Shown: positions 1 to 7,998 of the stretch, piece by piece
Layout of the letters: each line of letters starts with the position of its first letter
How positions within the stretch are numbered: position 1 is the stretch's first letter
Origin: Kribbella capetownensis
GTDB taxonomy: Bacteria > Actinomycetota > Actinomycetes > Propionibacteriales > Kribbellaceae
Direction: 5' to 3'
DNA: 64,000 bases
Assembly (NCBI RefSeq): GCF_004331485.1
Contig: NZ_SJKD01000008.1
Location: forward strand, 400,924-464,923
The notes under the pieces: model-generated
What the model saw: the letters and a program-made list of their open reading frames with translations, nothing else
Databases searched by the model: none
What the model was told of the DNA's origin: nothing
Program-made: the position numbers and the translations under genes

Positions 1-957
1 GTGGCAGGCGGCTTGGTGTTGGGGGGGGGGGGTGGGGAGGGGGCGGAGGTTTGGTTGGTCGGTGGTGCAGAGGGGGTCGGCGTAGTGGCAGCGGGGGTGG
101 AAGGAGCAGCCGGTGGGGAGGGACAGGAGATCTGGTGGGGAGCCTTGGATGGGCGTGAGGCGGTCTCGCGCTCCGTCGAGGACGGGGACCGAGCCCATCA
201 GGCCGGCGGTGTACGGGTGTCCGCTGTGTTCGTAGACCTCGCGGATCGGTCCCGTCTCCACGACGCGACCGGCGTACATCAGGACCACGCGGTCGGCGAC
301 GTCGGCGACGACTCCGAGGTCGTGCGTGATGAGGACGAGTGACATGCCCTCCTCGGCCTGGAGCCGGGCGAGCAGGTCCATGATCTGCGCCTGCACGGTG
401 ACGTCGAGCGCGGTGGTCGGTTCGTCGGCGATCAGCAGCCGCGGCGACAACGCGAGCGCCATCGCGATCATCACCCGCTGCCGCATCCCGCCGGAGAACT
501 GATGCGGATAGTCGTCCAGCCGCTTCGACGCCGCCGGGATCCCGACCCGCTTCATCAACTCCAGCGCGGCCGCCCGCGCCTCACGACGCGACGCCCCGCG
601 ATGCCGCCGGAACATCTCCCCGATCTGCGCGCCCACCCGGAAGACCGGGTTGAGCGAACTCAACGGATCCTGGAACACCATCGCGATCTCACGCCCGCGC
701 AAGCCCTTCGCGGCACCGGGCGTCAGCAGATCGCGCCCGTCGTACGTGATCGACCCACCGGCGATCCGCCCGGCCGGCTTGGGCACGATGCCCATCACGG
801 CCTGCGCGGTCACACTCTTCCCGCTGCCCGATTCACCCAGCAGCGCAACGGTCTCGCCAGCAGCAACCTCGAACGACGCGCCATCGACAGCAGTCACCAC
901 ACCACCCGACGTGTCGAACTCGACGCGCAACTCACGCACTCTCATCAAGGCCGTCAT
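1..957 (-). CDS. dppD: Oligopeptide ABC transporter ATPase (DppD-like), 3' end beyond window
   Basis: Cytoplasmic ATPase that energises uptake through the DppB/DppC-like permeases encoded just upstream on the same strand. The 319 codons present carry Walker A GESGSGKS (residues 41-48), a FSGGMRQR signature, Walker B LLIADEP and a switch THDLG. The C-terminal stretch GCSFHPRCHYADPLC and HQAACH matches the oligopeptide-type ATPase C-terminal region, so the frame stays intact to the window edge. The ATG at 957 overlaps the TGA of dppC (TGATG), indicating translational coupling. Near the C-terminus a run of 12 G (plus strand, 21-32) encodes Pro codons. A second ATPase (DppF) may follow outside the window; no solute-binding protein gene is visible. 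The substrate could be a peptide or an oligosaccharide. Confidence 0.93.
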   Translation of the reverse strand, partial: MTALMRVRELRVEFDTSGGVVTAVDGASFEVAAGETVALLGESGSGKSVTAQAVMGIVPKPAGRIAGGSITYDGRDLLTPGAAKGLRGREIAMVFQDPLSSLNPVFRVGAQIGEMFRRHRGASRREARAAALELMKRVGIPAASKRLDDYPHQFSGGMRQRVMIAMALALSPRLLIADEPTTALDVTVQAQIMDLLARLQAEEGMSLVLITHDLGVVADVADRVVLMYAGRVVETGPIREVYEHSGHPYTAGLMGSVPVLDGARDRLTPIQGSPPDLLSLPTGCSFHPRCHYADPLCTTDQPNLRPLPTPPPQHQAACH

Positions 958-1862
958 CACAGGCTCCTCAGCCGCGGGTCGTACCGGTCCCGCAGCGCAT
1001 CACCGAGTACGCCGAGTGAGACCACCAGGAAGGCCAGCGCGATTCCCGGAATCGTCGAGATCCACCACGCATCGGCCAGATAGTTGCGCCCGTTCGCGAT
1101 CGTCACGCCCCAACTCGGCGTACTGGCCGGCGTGCCGAGACCGAGGAAACTGAGCGACGCCTCGGCCAGAATCACGTGCCCGATCTCAACTGTCGCCACC
1201 ACCAGCACGGGCGCGACGCAGGCCGGCAACACCGACCGCGAAATCAACCGCCACGTCCCCGCACCCAACGTCCGCGACGCGTCGACGAACTCACGCCGCC
1301 GTGTCGCCAGCGCCTGTCCTCGCGCGACCCGAGCGAACGTCACCCAGTTGGACACCGCCAGCACGATCACGACGTTCACCACCGACGGTCCGAGCAGCGC
1401 CGCGATGAAGATCGCCAGCAAGATCGAGGGAAACGCGAGCTGAATGTCGGCCAATCGCATCAGTACGCCGTCCAGCCAGCCACCGAAGTACCCGGCGGAC
1501 AGCCCGATCGTCACCCCGATCGTCCCGGCGAGGACCAGCGTCGCCAGCCCGACCGCGATCGAGATCCTTGCCCCCTGCAACATCTGCGCGAACAGATCCT
1601 GCCCCACCTGGTCGGTCCCGAAGATCGCGTACGACCCATCGGACAACCGGCTGAACGGCGGCCGCAGCCGGTCCGCGGTCCGCGTGTCGACCGGGTTGTA
1701 CCGAACCAGCCAAGGCCCGAAGATCGCGGCCACCACATACACCGTGATCACCACGAAGCCGAAGCGGATCCGGGCCGATCCGGCCCGTCCGCGCCGTTTG
1801 CTCTTCACCAGCGGCGCGGTCGCGGTGGTGAGGTCGAGTTCGGTCGAGGTCACGTCAGTCAC
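957..1862 (-). CDS. dppC: Peptide-type ABC transporter permease (DppC-like)
   Basis: Inner-membrane permease subunit of the peptide/opine/nickel type. After a short cytoplasmic N-terminus it has a first membrane segment (FGFVVITVYVVAAIFGPW), then FGTDQVGQDLFAQMLQGARISI, which is the conserved DppC/OppC segment before the transport domain, and the EAA-like loop VDASRTLGAGTWRLISRSVLP. I favour the GTG at 1862, overlapping the dppB stop by 8 nt; a GTG at 1853 just after that stop is equally possible, and an upstream ATG at 1910 would lie well inside dppB. It sits in the order iclR-dppB-dppC-dppD with overlapping ends throughout. Confidence 0.92.
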   Translation of the reverse strand: MTDVTSTELDLTTATAPLVKSKRRGRAGSARIRFGFVVITVYVVAAIFGPWLVRYNPVDTRTADRLRPPFSRLSDGSYAIFGTDQVGQDLFAQMLQGARISIAVGLATLVLAGTIGVTIGLSAGYFGGWLDGVLMRLADIQLAFPSILLAIFIAALLGPSVVNVVIVLAVSNWVTFARVARGQALATRRREFVDASRTLGAGTWRLISRSVLPACVAPVLVVATVEIGHVILAEASLSFLGLGTPASTPSWGVTIANGRNYLADAWWISTIPGIALAFLVVSLGVLGDALRDRYDPRLRSL

Positions 1863-2781
1863 CAGCCAGACGGACCCGCGGGTCCAGGAAGCCGTAGAGG
1901 AGGTCGACAAGCAGATTGATCACCACAAAGATCGTTGCCACCAGCAAGATCGAGGCCTGGACGACGCCGTAGTCGCGGCGCCCGATCGAGTCGATCAGCA
2001 GCCGGCCGACGCCGGGCCAGGCGAACACGGTCTCGACGATCACGGTGCCGCCGAGCAGTGCGCCGAACTGCAGCCCGACCACGGTGACGATCGGGATCAG
2101 CGCGTTCCGCAACGCGTGGACGAGGATCACGATCCCCTCGCCGAGACCTTTCGCCCGAGCGGTCTGCACATAGCCCTCGTGCACCACCTCGAGCAGACCG
2201 CTGCGCGTCAACCGCACCAGGATCGCCAGGAACGGCAGCGCGAGCGTGATCGTCGGCAGGACAAGATGCGACCACGTCCCCGAACCCGCGCTCGGCAACA
2301 CCTTCAGACCGCGCGCGAACACCAGGATCAGCACGATCCCGAGCCAGAACGACGGCGTCGACTGCCCCATCAGCGAGAACACCGAGATGGTCCGGTCCAC
2401 CCAGCTGTGCGCCCGCAATGCCGCGATCACCCCGAGCGGCAACCCGATCAGCAACGACAGCAGCAGAGCGGTCGTCGCCAGCTGGATCGTGGCCGGAACC
2501 CGTTGCATCACAAGGCTCATCGAGTCCGCGTTCAGCCGGAACGACTGCCCGAAGTCCAGATGTACGACGTTCGCCAGGTACGTCGCGTACTGCTGGATCA
2601 GCGAGTGGTCGAGCCCGAGCTGAGCCCGCAGCGCGTCCACCTGCGCCTGGTCCGCATCCGGCCCGAGCATGATGTACGCCGGGTCGCCGGGAACCAGCCG
2701 CAGCACGACGAAGATGATCGTCACCGCGCCCCACAACACGAACAGCGAGAACACCAACCGCCGGACGACGTACGCCCCCAT
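1855..2781 (-). CDS. dppB: Peptide-type ABC transporter permease (DppB-like)
   Basis: Inner-membrane permease, about 308 residues, with the family N-terminus MGAYVVRRLVFSLFVLWGAVTIIFVVLRLVPGDPA and the EAA-like loop YVQTARAKGLGEGIVILVHALRNALIP. The ATG at 2781 is chosen because it overlaps the TGA of the upstream iclR gene (TGATG) and gives the normal DppB N-terminus; a longer reading would add 30 Arg/Gly-rich residues antisense to nothing known. It pairs with the DppC-like subunit to form the translocation channel. Confidence 0.93.
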   Translation of the reverse strand: MGAYVVRRLVFSLFVLWGAVTIIFVVLRLVPGDPAYIMLGPDADQAQVDALRAQLGLDHSLIQQYATYLANVVHLDFGQSFRLNADSMSLVMQRVPATIQLATTALLLSLLIGLPLGVIAALRAHSWVDRTISVFSLMGQSTPSFWLGIVLILVFARGLKVLPSAGSGTWSHLVLPTITLALPFLAILVRLTRSGLLEVVHEGYVQTARAKGLGEGIVILVHALRNALIPIVTVVGLQFGALLGGTVIVETVFAWPGVGRLLIDSIGRRDYGVVQASILLVATIFVVINLLVDLLYGFLDPRVRLAGD

Positions 2782-3434
2782 CAGACGCCGCTCCGCAGTA
2801 CCGACACCACGCGCCGTACCTCCTCGATCGAACCCGCCTGAATCAGTTCGGCGCCCAACGCCCCGGCGCACCGCCCGTCGTTGTCCCGCACCGGTACGGC
2901 GACCATCCGCGGAAGTGAGGCGACCGGCCGGGAGTTGTGCGCGAACCCGGACACCCGGATGCGCTGCAGCGTGACGAGCAGATCCGGCGTACCCGTCACC
3001 TGGTCGGCAGGAAGAGCGGACAGATACGCGCGGCCGAGCGCACTGCGATGCAGCGACACCGCATGACCCGGCTCGACGGGCGCGGCACTCGCACTGCCCG
3101 CCACCGCGGACACCTGCAACACCCGACCGGCCATCTTCGGCAACGGCTTCGCCAGCACAACCAGCCGGCCGAGCCGATCACCGAGATCAGCCAGGGCCCG
3201 CTCCGGCCCCCTCCGCCCGTCGGTCGTACGACGCAGGGCCGCGAGCCCATCGAGAGCGGTGTAGCGGTGGTCGTCGACCCGGCTCGCCAGACCGTGCTCG
3301 CAGAAGGTCACCAGGATCCGGTGCACGGTGCTCTTGTGCAGGCCGACGGTGCCGGCCAGTTCGGTCACGCCGTACGGCCGATCCTCACGGTTCAGCTCCG
3401 CCAGCACGGTCAGGGCGCGGCTCAGCGACTGCAT
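2781..3434 (-). CDS. IclR-family transcriptional regulator
   Basis: DNA-binding regulator of 217 residues heading the dpp-like operon. The N-terminal winged helix-turn-helix is clear (YGVTELAGTVGLHKSTVHRILVTF, about residues 21-44), followed by an IclR effector domain that ends slightly early compared with the usual 240-260 residues. Its stop overlaps the dppB start, so regulator and transporter are probably one transcript. The divergent promoter region with the repeated GTGAACGTTAAC element lies immediately upstream. The effector is unknown. Confidence 0.9.
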   Translation of the reverse strand: MQSLSRALTVLAELNREDRPYGVTELAGTVGLHKSTVHRILVTFCEHGLASRVDDHRYTALDGLAALRRTTDGRRGPERALADLGDRLGRLVVLAKPLPKMAGRVLQVSAVAGSASAAPVEPGHAVSLHRSALGRAYLSALPADQVTGTPDLLVTLQRIRVSGFAHNSRPVASLPRMVAVPVRDNDGRCAGALGAELIQAGSIEEVRRVVSVLRSGV

Positions 3435-3448
3435 GGTGTCTCGATTCC

Positions 3449-3471
3449 GTGAACGTTAACGGTAGCGTTAA
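3449..3471. promoter_or_regulatory. Operator-like element 1 upstream of iclR
   Basis: Contains the 12-mer GTGAACGTTAAC (3449-3460), repeated exactly at 3552-3563, and a perfect inverted repeat TTAACG-N4-CGTTAA (3456-3471). The CG-centred AACGTT core is the style of LacI-family operators, and a LacI gene lies 1.4 kb away. Binding is inferred. Confidence 0.55.
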
Positions 3472-3551
3472 TGCACCGTAGAAGCGTGTTATTTACGTGT
3501 CAATAGACCACCGTTGCTCAGGGCGAAACGGCCCGTTGACGGTCGATTCCC

Positions 3552-3568
3552 GTGAACGTTAACTTCAC
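3552..3568. promoter_or_regulatory. Operator-like element 2 upstream of the DUF6772-like gene
   Basis: Seventeen-base element GTGAACGTTAACTTCAC, with arms GTGAA and TTCAC around CGTTAAC. It repeats the first element 103 bp away; the shared stretch extends leftward as TCGATTCC, with one extra C here. It lies 38 bp upstream of the GTG start at 3606. Confidence 0.55.
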
Positions 3569-3605
3569 TGACCATCCACCTGATCCATCCTCTGGGAGGC
3601 ACTGC

Positions 3606-4550
3606 GTGACGACATCCGATGTCCGGAGCGCGCTGCTGGCCGCCGATCCCCGTCTGTCCAAGTTCTCGCCGTTGCCGCGCATCCTGGCCTTCGACGAGTT
3701 CGACAGCGGGACGCACGGCTGGTGCGAGCTGCTCGGCAACTACAACGGCCGCGGCGACCTGAGCACGGTCGACGACCACATGCGGGACTTCCGGCCGCCG
3801 CAGTTGTCGGCCTGCAACTTCTTCGACATCGGCACCCACGGCGCGCTCAGCGGGACCTACGCGCTCAAGCTCGCCACCCGGCCGCACAAGGGCCACACCG
3901 CGGTCGCGATCCGCCGGCTCACCATGAGCGGCCGCGGGCTCGTGCAACTGGAGACGTACTTCGCCTTCAAGTCCGAGGCGACGCTCGGCGGAGGCTCGGA
4001 GCTCGACACCTTCGGCGACGTGCAGTGGGACGGCAATACGCATCCGTCCGAGGCGCAGTTCGGTGCCTTCACCGTCGCCACGGATCTGTGTGGCGACGGC
4101 GGCCTGCGCTATCACACGGTCGCGCGGTACCAGAACACCGACATGGACAACCACTTCACCCGGCGCTGGATGGCTCCGACCGTCCCGGAGCCGACGCCGC
4201 GCGAGCACTTCGAGGGCAAGGTGAAACTGGAGTACGCCGCCGACTTCACCGCGCCCAACCCGGAGGACTGGCAGCAGTTCGGCGAGCCGCAGGAGCTCTG
4301 CTACAACGAGGTCCCGACCAAGGTGAACTGGCACTACCTGCGCTGGGTGGTTGACACCGAGAAGCGGCGCAACGTCGAACTCCAGGTCAACGACCGGGTG
4401 ATGGACATGAGCGACGTCCCGGTCCCGCCGTACGAGGAGCGCTACGAGACGCTGGAGAACCTGCTGAACTTCTACTTCTCGGTCCGCACCCACAGCAACG
4501 TCAGGAACTTCCTGTTCCTCGACTCCGTCCTCATCTCGGTTGATTGGTAG
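3606..4550 (+). CDS. Conserved protein resembling DUF6772 family
   Basis: A 314-residue protein without signal peptide or membrane segments. I connect it to the DUF6772 family from overall pattern, not from a catalytic motif. It is rich in aromatic residues and alternating strands (for example FDEFDSGTHGWCELLGNY, YALKLATRPHKGHTAVAIRRL, NWHYLRWVVDTEKRRNVELQVNDR), which suggests a beta-sandwich or lectin-like fold. The GTG at 3606 is favoured over an earlier ATG at 3552 because GGGAGG sits 6 nt upstream and the earlier start would lie in the operator. A small beta-rich protein and a LacI repressor follow, and the divergent dpp-like transporter suggests a carbohydrate or glycoconjugate role. Function unknown. 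Confidence 0.75.
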   Translation: MTTSDVRSALLAADPRLSKFSPLPRILAFDEFDSGTHGWCELLGNYNGRGDLSTVDDHMRDFRPPQLSACNFFDIGTHGALSGTYALKLATRPHKGHTAVAIRRLTMSGRGLVQLETYFAFKSEATLGGGSELDTFGDVQWDGNTHPSEAQFGAFTVATDLCGDGGLRYHTVARYQNTDMDNHFTRRWMAPTVPEPTPREHFEGKVKLEYAADFTAPNPEDWQQFGEPQELCYNEVPTKVNWHYLRWVVDTEKRRNVELQVNDRVMDMSDVPVPPYEERYETLENLLNFYFSVRTHSNVRNFLFLDSVLISVDW

Positions 4551-4554
4551 GCCC

Positions 4555-4872
4555 ATGCGACAGTCCATGACGGCGGTGCTGGAACGCGACACCACGTTCG
4601 ACACCCGCTTCGCCACTGAGCCGTACGAGGTCGCCTGGGCCGGTGAGGCGCGCTGGTTCGTCCACCACGTCGGCGGCGACGGCACCGCGACGTACCTGAC
4701 CCAGGTCTCACCCGACGGCATCACGTGGTGCGATCTCGACGCGACCGAGCACCGGGTCGGGCCGGGACAGCTGATCAGCTGGCCGGTCAGCGGTTTCGGC
4801 CACTGGTTGCGGCTGCGCGCCAAGGTCGACGGTTCGGTCCAGGTGCGGATCCACCTGGCTGTGAAGGCTTAA
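4555..4872 (+). CDS. Small beta-rich protein of unknown function
   Basis: About 105 residues, starting 4 nt after the stop of the DUF6772-like gene and ending 19 nt before the LacI start, so almost certainly cotranscribed. No signal peptide or cysteine motif. It contains many Trp, Tyr and Val residues in alternation (YEVAWAGEARWFVHHVGG, GHWLRLRAKVDGSVQVRIHL), consistent with a small beta-sandwich. I do not recognise a family. Starts at 4555 or 4567 (both ATG) are possible. Confidence 0.65.
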   Translation: MRQSMTAVLERDTTFDTRFATEPYEVAWAGEARWFVHHVGGDGTATYLTQVSPDGITWCDLDATEHRVGPGQLISWPVSGFGHWLRLRAKVDGSVQVRIHLAVKA

Positions 4873-4891
4873 GCTGCCCGAGGGGGTGAAG

Positions 4892-5944
4892 ATGACGGAG
4901 GCACGGCGCCCGACGTTGCGGGACATCGCGGCAGCTCTCGGGCTGTCGGTGAACACCGTCTCGCGTGCGCTCGGCGACAAGGACAGCGTCAGTCCGAAGA
5001 CACGCGCGGCCGTGCAGGCCGAGGCGGCCCGGATCGGCTATGTGCCGAACACGCTGGCGCGGTCGCTCGTGCTCGGCTCGGCGATGACGCTGGGCCTCGT
5101 CATCACCAACCCGTCCAACCCCTTCTACGCCCAACTGATCAGCAGCATCGAGCTCCGGGTCCGCGCCCAGGGGTACTCGTTGCTGCTGCTGGTCACCGAC
5201 GAGAGCGCGGAGAACGAGCAGCGCGCCACCGAGGCGTTGCTGCGGTCCGCGGTCGACGGCGCAGTGGTCGTGCCGGTCCAGGCCGAGTGGGACCACTGGC
5301 GCCGCGTCCGTGACGCCGGCATCCCGTTGGTGTTCGTCAACCGTGATGTGCCCGAGCTCGACTGCGACATGGTCGGGGTCGACAACGAACGCGGGACGTA
5401 CGAAGCGACCAGCCACCTGATCGCCGGCGGTGCGCGCCGCCTGCTGGTGCTGGAAGAAGATCTGCCGATCACGACAACCGCTGACCGTGTCGCCGGCTTC
5501 CGCCGAGCGATGTCGGACGCGGGTCTGAAGGTCAAGGACGACACGATCCGCGCCGTACCGACCAAGCGCTACGACTCTCTCGCCCTGCCGTGGCAGCCGG
5601 AGGAGGCGTACCGCTTCGCGCAGACGCTGCTGCGCGACCGTCATCCGGATGCGATCGTGACCGGGAACGACTACTTCGCCCTGGGCTTGCTGCGCGTGCT
5701 CGCCGAGTTGGGTCTGGCCGTTCCCGACGACGTCGCGATCACCGGGTACGGCGACCACCCCTATGCGGCGTACCTGCAGACGCCCCTCACCACAGTCCGT
5801 CTCCCCGCCGCCGAGGTCGGTACGACGGCCGTCGACCTGCTCATGCAGCGACTCAAGAGCGGCGGGAGCGAGCGCCCGAGGAAGACCTTGATCCGTCCCG
5901 AACTCGTCGTTCGCGCCTCTACTGCGAGTCCAGCCAGGCTCTGA
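4892..5944 (+). CDS. LacI-family transcriptional repressor
   Basis: DNA-binding repressor of about 350 residues. The N-terminal LacI helix-turn-helix (TLRDIAAALGLSVNTVSRALGDKD) and hinge (IGYVPNTLARSLV) are intact, followed by a periplasmic-binding-protein-like effector domain (LVITNPSNPFYAQLISSIE, ending in VAITGYGDHPYAAYLQTPLTTVRLPAAEVG). The ATG at 4892 has AGGGGG 5 nt upstream; a GTG at 4886 overlaps that ribosome-binding site. Likely ligand: a sugar or derivative handled by the neighbouring genes. Likely targets: the twin operator-like elements at 3449 and 3552. Its 3' end overlaps the convergent CoA-transferase gene by 26 bp. Confidence 0.93.
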   Translation: MTEARRPTLRDIAAALGLSVNTVSRALGDKDSVSPKTRAAVQAEAARIGYVPNTLARSLVLGSAMTLGLVITNPSNPFYAQLISSIELRVRAQGYSLLLLVTDESAENEQRATEALLRSAVDGAVVVPVQAEWDHWRRVRDAGIPLVFVNRDVPELDCDMVGVDNERGTYEATSHLIAGGARRLLVLEEDLPITTTADRVAGFRRAMSDAGLKVKDDTIRAVPTKRYDSLALPWQPEEAYRFAQTLLRDRHPDAIVTGNDYFALGLLRVLAELGLAVPDDVAITGYGDHPYAAYLQTPLTTVRLPAAEVGTTAVDLLMQRLKSGGSERPRKTLIRPELVVRASTASPARL

Positions 5945-7067
5945 CCGACTCGTTGTGCTCGCCCAGCTGTGGCGGCGGCAGGTTGCTCTCGCGTGCCCCG
6001 GCGTACGGCTGGTCGTCGAAACGCAGCGGCGGTCCGGGGAGCTGGATCCGGCCGAGCGTCGGGTGCTCGACATCGATCAGCAGACCCTGTGACAGCGTCT
6101 GCTCCCATTCGTACACCTGCTGGAAGTCGCGCACCTTGCCAGCCGGAATCCCCTTCTCCGCAAGGCGTTCCAGCCACACATCCGCCGACTCGTGGGCGAA
6201 CGCCTCCTCGATCGCAGCGGTCAGTTCGTTGCGGTGGGCAACCCGTTGCGAGTTGACCGCGAACCGCTCGTCGTCCGGATCCAGTCCGACGATCGGTGCG
6301 AACGTCCGCCACTGCCCCTGGCTGCCGACCGCGACCTGGACGATGTCGTCCGCCGTCGAGTACATCCCGTACGGCGCGATCTGCGCGTGGTGGTTGCCGA
6401 CACGCTCGGGCAGCTCACCCGCGACCGTCCACTTCGTCCCGTGGAACGCATGCACGCCGATCACCGACGCCAGCAAACTCGTCCGCACCACGCGCCCCTT
6501 ACCGGTGATCGATCGCTCGTGCAGCGCCGCCAGCGCACCATAGGCGCCGTACATCCCGGCCAGCAGGTCCGCGATCGGTACGCCGATCTTCGTCGGCTCG
6601 ACCGCTCCGGTGATGCTCATCAGACCGCCCTCGCCCTGCGCGATCTGGTCGTACCCGGCCCGCCCGCCGTCCGGCCCGTCGTGCCCGAAGCCGGTGATCG
6701 ACAGGATCACCAGCCCCGGGTTGAGCTCGTGCAGTCGCTCGACGGCGAACCCGAGCCGGTCCAGCACTCCCGGCCGGAAGTTCTCGATCAGTACGTCGGC
6801 CCGCTGCACCAGCTTGGTCAGGAACTCGCGACCGCCCTCGGACTTGAGGTCGGCCGTCACCGACTCCTTGTTCCGGTTCGCGGACAGGAAGTACGTCGAT
6901 TCGCCCTCGACGAACGGCGGCCCCCAGCCCCGGCTGTCGTCCCCACCACCGGGCGCCTCCACCTTGATCACGCGAGCGCCGAGATCCCCCAGCATCATCG
7001 CCGCATGCGGCCCGGCCAGCGCTCGAGTCAGATCGACGACAACGACATCGGAGAGAAGGTTCTGCAC
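5919..7067 (-). CDS. CaiB/BaiF family CoA-transferase
   Basis: Family III CoA-transferase of 382 residues that would move CoA between carboxylic acids; the substrate is unknown. The N-terminal signature VVVDLTRALAGPHAAMMLGDLGARVIKVE is intact, and GRAGYD at about 135-140 carries the expected catalytic Asp. The GTG at 7067 starts at the normal family N-terminus; extending upstream would run through the alpha/beta hydrolase gene in another frame. It begins 10 nt after that gene's stop, so the two are cotranscribed. The last 26 bp overlap tail-to-tail with the LacI gene. Confidence 0.92.
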   Translation of the reverse strand: MQNLLSDVVVVDLTRALAGPHAAMMLGDLGARVIKVEAPGGGDDSRGWGPPFVEGESTYFLSANRNKESVTADLKSEGGREFLTKLVQRADVLIENFRPGVLDRLGFAVERLHELNPGLVILSITGFGHDGPDGGRAGYDQIAQGEGGLMSITGAVEPTKIGVPIADLLAGMYGAYGALAALHERSITGKGRVVRTSLLASVIGVHAFHGTKWTVAGELPERVGNHHAQIAPYGMYSTADDIVQVAVGSQGQWRTFAPIVGLDPDDERFAVNSQRVAHRNELTAAIEEAFAHESADVWLERLAEKGIPAGKVRDFQQVYEWEQTLSQGLLIDVEHPTLGRIQLPGPPLRFDDQPYAGARESNLPPPQLGEHNESVRAWLDSQ

Positions 7068-7077
7068 GACGACGAGA

Positions 7078-7998
7078 CTAGGCGGTGACCTTGCGGGCCA
7101 GCGAGGCCAGGCGGTGGGTGACGTCGCGGGGACGCTCCTGCATGAGCATGTGACCGGCGCCTGGATACATCCAGAGCCGGGCGGTGGGAAGCTCGGCGGC
7201 CATCCGGTTGGCGTGGCGGGGTGGCAGCAGCCGGTCGCGGGTGCCGTGCATGATCTCGACCGGCAGCCGGTCCAGCACCTTGAGTGCCTGATCGCGCTCG
7301 TGCTGGAGGATCGCTTCGAAGAACCCGCCGTACGACGGAGCCGGCAGGCTGGCGAGGTCCGCGAGGAACAGATCGACCTCGGCCGGGTCGGTCTTCTTCC
7401 CGAACACCAGTTGCCGCAGGGCGGGCCGGCGTACCCGGACCGACAGCGGCCGCGGTCCTCGGAGCGCACGTCGTTCGAGCCGCGTGCTGAGCAGGTTCAT
7501 CGCGCGCGGAGCGACCACGGCCGCCGCCGAGTCAAACCGCCTGGGGAGGCCGAAGGCGCCCTCCGCGATGTGGCCGGACGACGTACTGACCAGCGCCGCC
7601 GCCGCGATCCGGGAGCCGAACAGGTCGGGTCGCTGGTCCGCGAGCGCCATCAGCGTCATCCCGCCCATCGAGTGACCGGCGTACACAACCGGACCGTCGC
7701 CGACGACCCTGTCCAGCACGGTCTCGAGGTCGTCGGCCAGTTGCTCGATCCGCATCGACCCGGCCGGGGCGGCCTCCGACCGACCGTGACCACGGTGGTC
7801 GTACGTGACCACGCGGACGCCGTTGTTCCCCAGGATCCGCGGCAGATCCTCGACCTGGTTGTGCCACGACCGCGTCGAGCAGGTCCAGCCGTGCACCAGC
7901 AGGACAGTCACCGGCGCATCCGGTGATCCGGCCGTCTCGACATTCAGCCGTACGCCGTCCGTCGTGGTCACACCGGACCGTTCCGCCTGGATCGTCAC
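7078..7998 (-). CDS. Alpha/beta-fold hydrolase
   Basis: Cytoplasmic serine hydrolase, 306 residues. Oxyanion motif HGW (36-38), nucleophile elbow GHSMGG (Ser110) and a terminal catalytic His in GAGHMLMQERP are visible; a variable lid covers about 150-210. The GTG at 7998 overlaps the stop of the upstream membrane-protein gene (GTGA). It sits between that gene and the CoA-transferase in one operon, which hints at catabolism of an acyl or ester compound. Substrate not determinable. Confidence 0.92.
   Translation of the reverse strand: MTIQAERSGVTTTDGVRLNVETAGSPDAPVTVLLVHGWTCSTRSWHNQVEDLPRILGNNGVRVVTYDHRGHGRSEAAPAGSMRIEQLADDLETVLDRVVGDGPVVYAGHSMGGMTLMALADQRPDLFGSRIAAAALVSTSSGHIAEGAFGLPRRFDSAAAVVAPRAMNLLSTRLERRALRGPRPLSVRVRRPALRQLVFGKKTDPAEVDLFLADLASLPAPSYGGFFEAILQHERDQALKVLDRLPVEIMHGTRDRLLPPRHANRMAAELPTARLWMYPGAGHMLMQERPRDVTHRLASLARKVTA

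Noticed and set aside
1444..2841. Long open frames on the plus strand opposite dppB and dppC
   Set aside because: Arg/Gln/His-rich composition typical of the antisense of GC-rich genes, with no ribosome-binding sites; the minus-strand genes have clear permease motifs.
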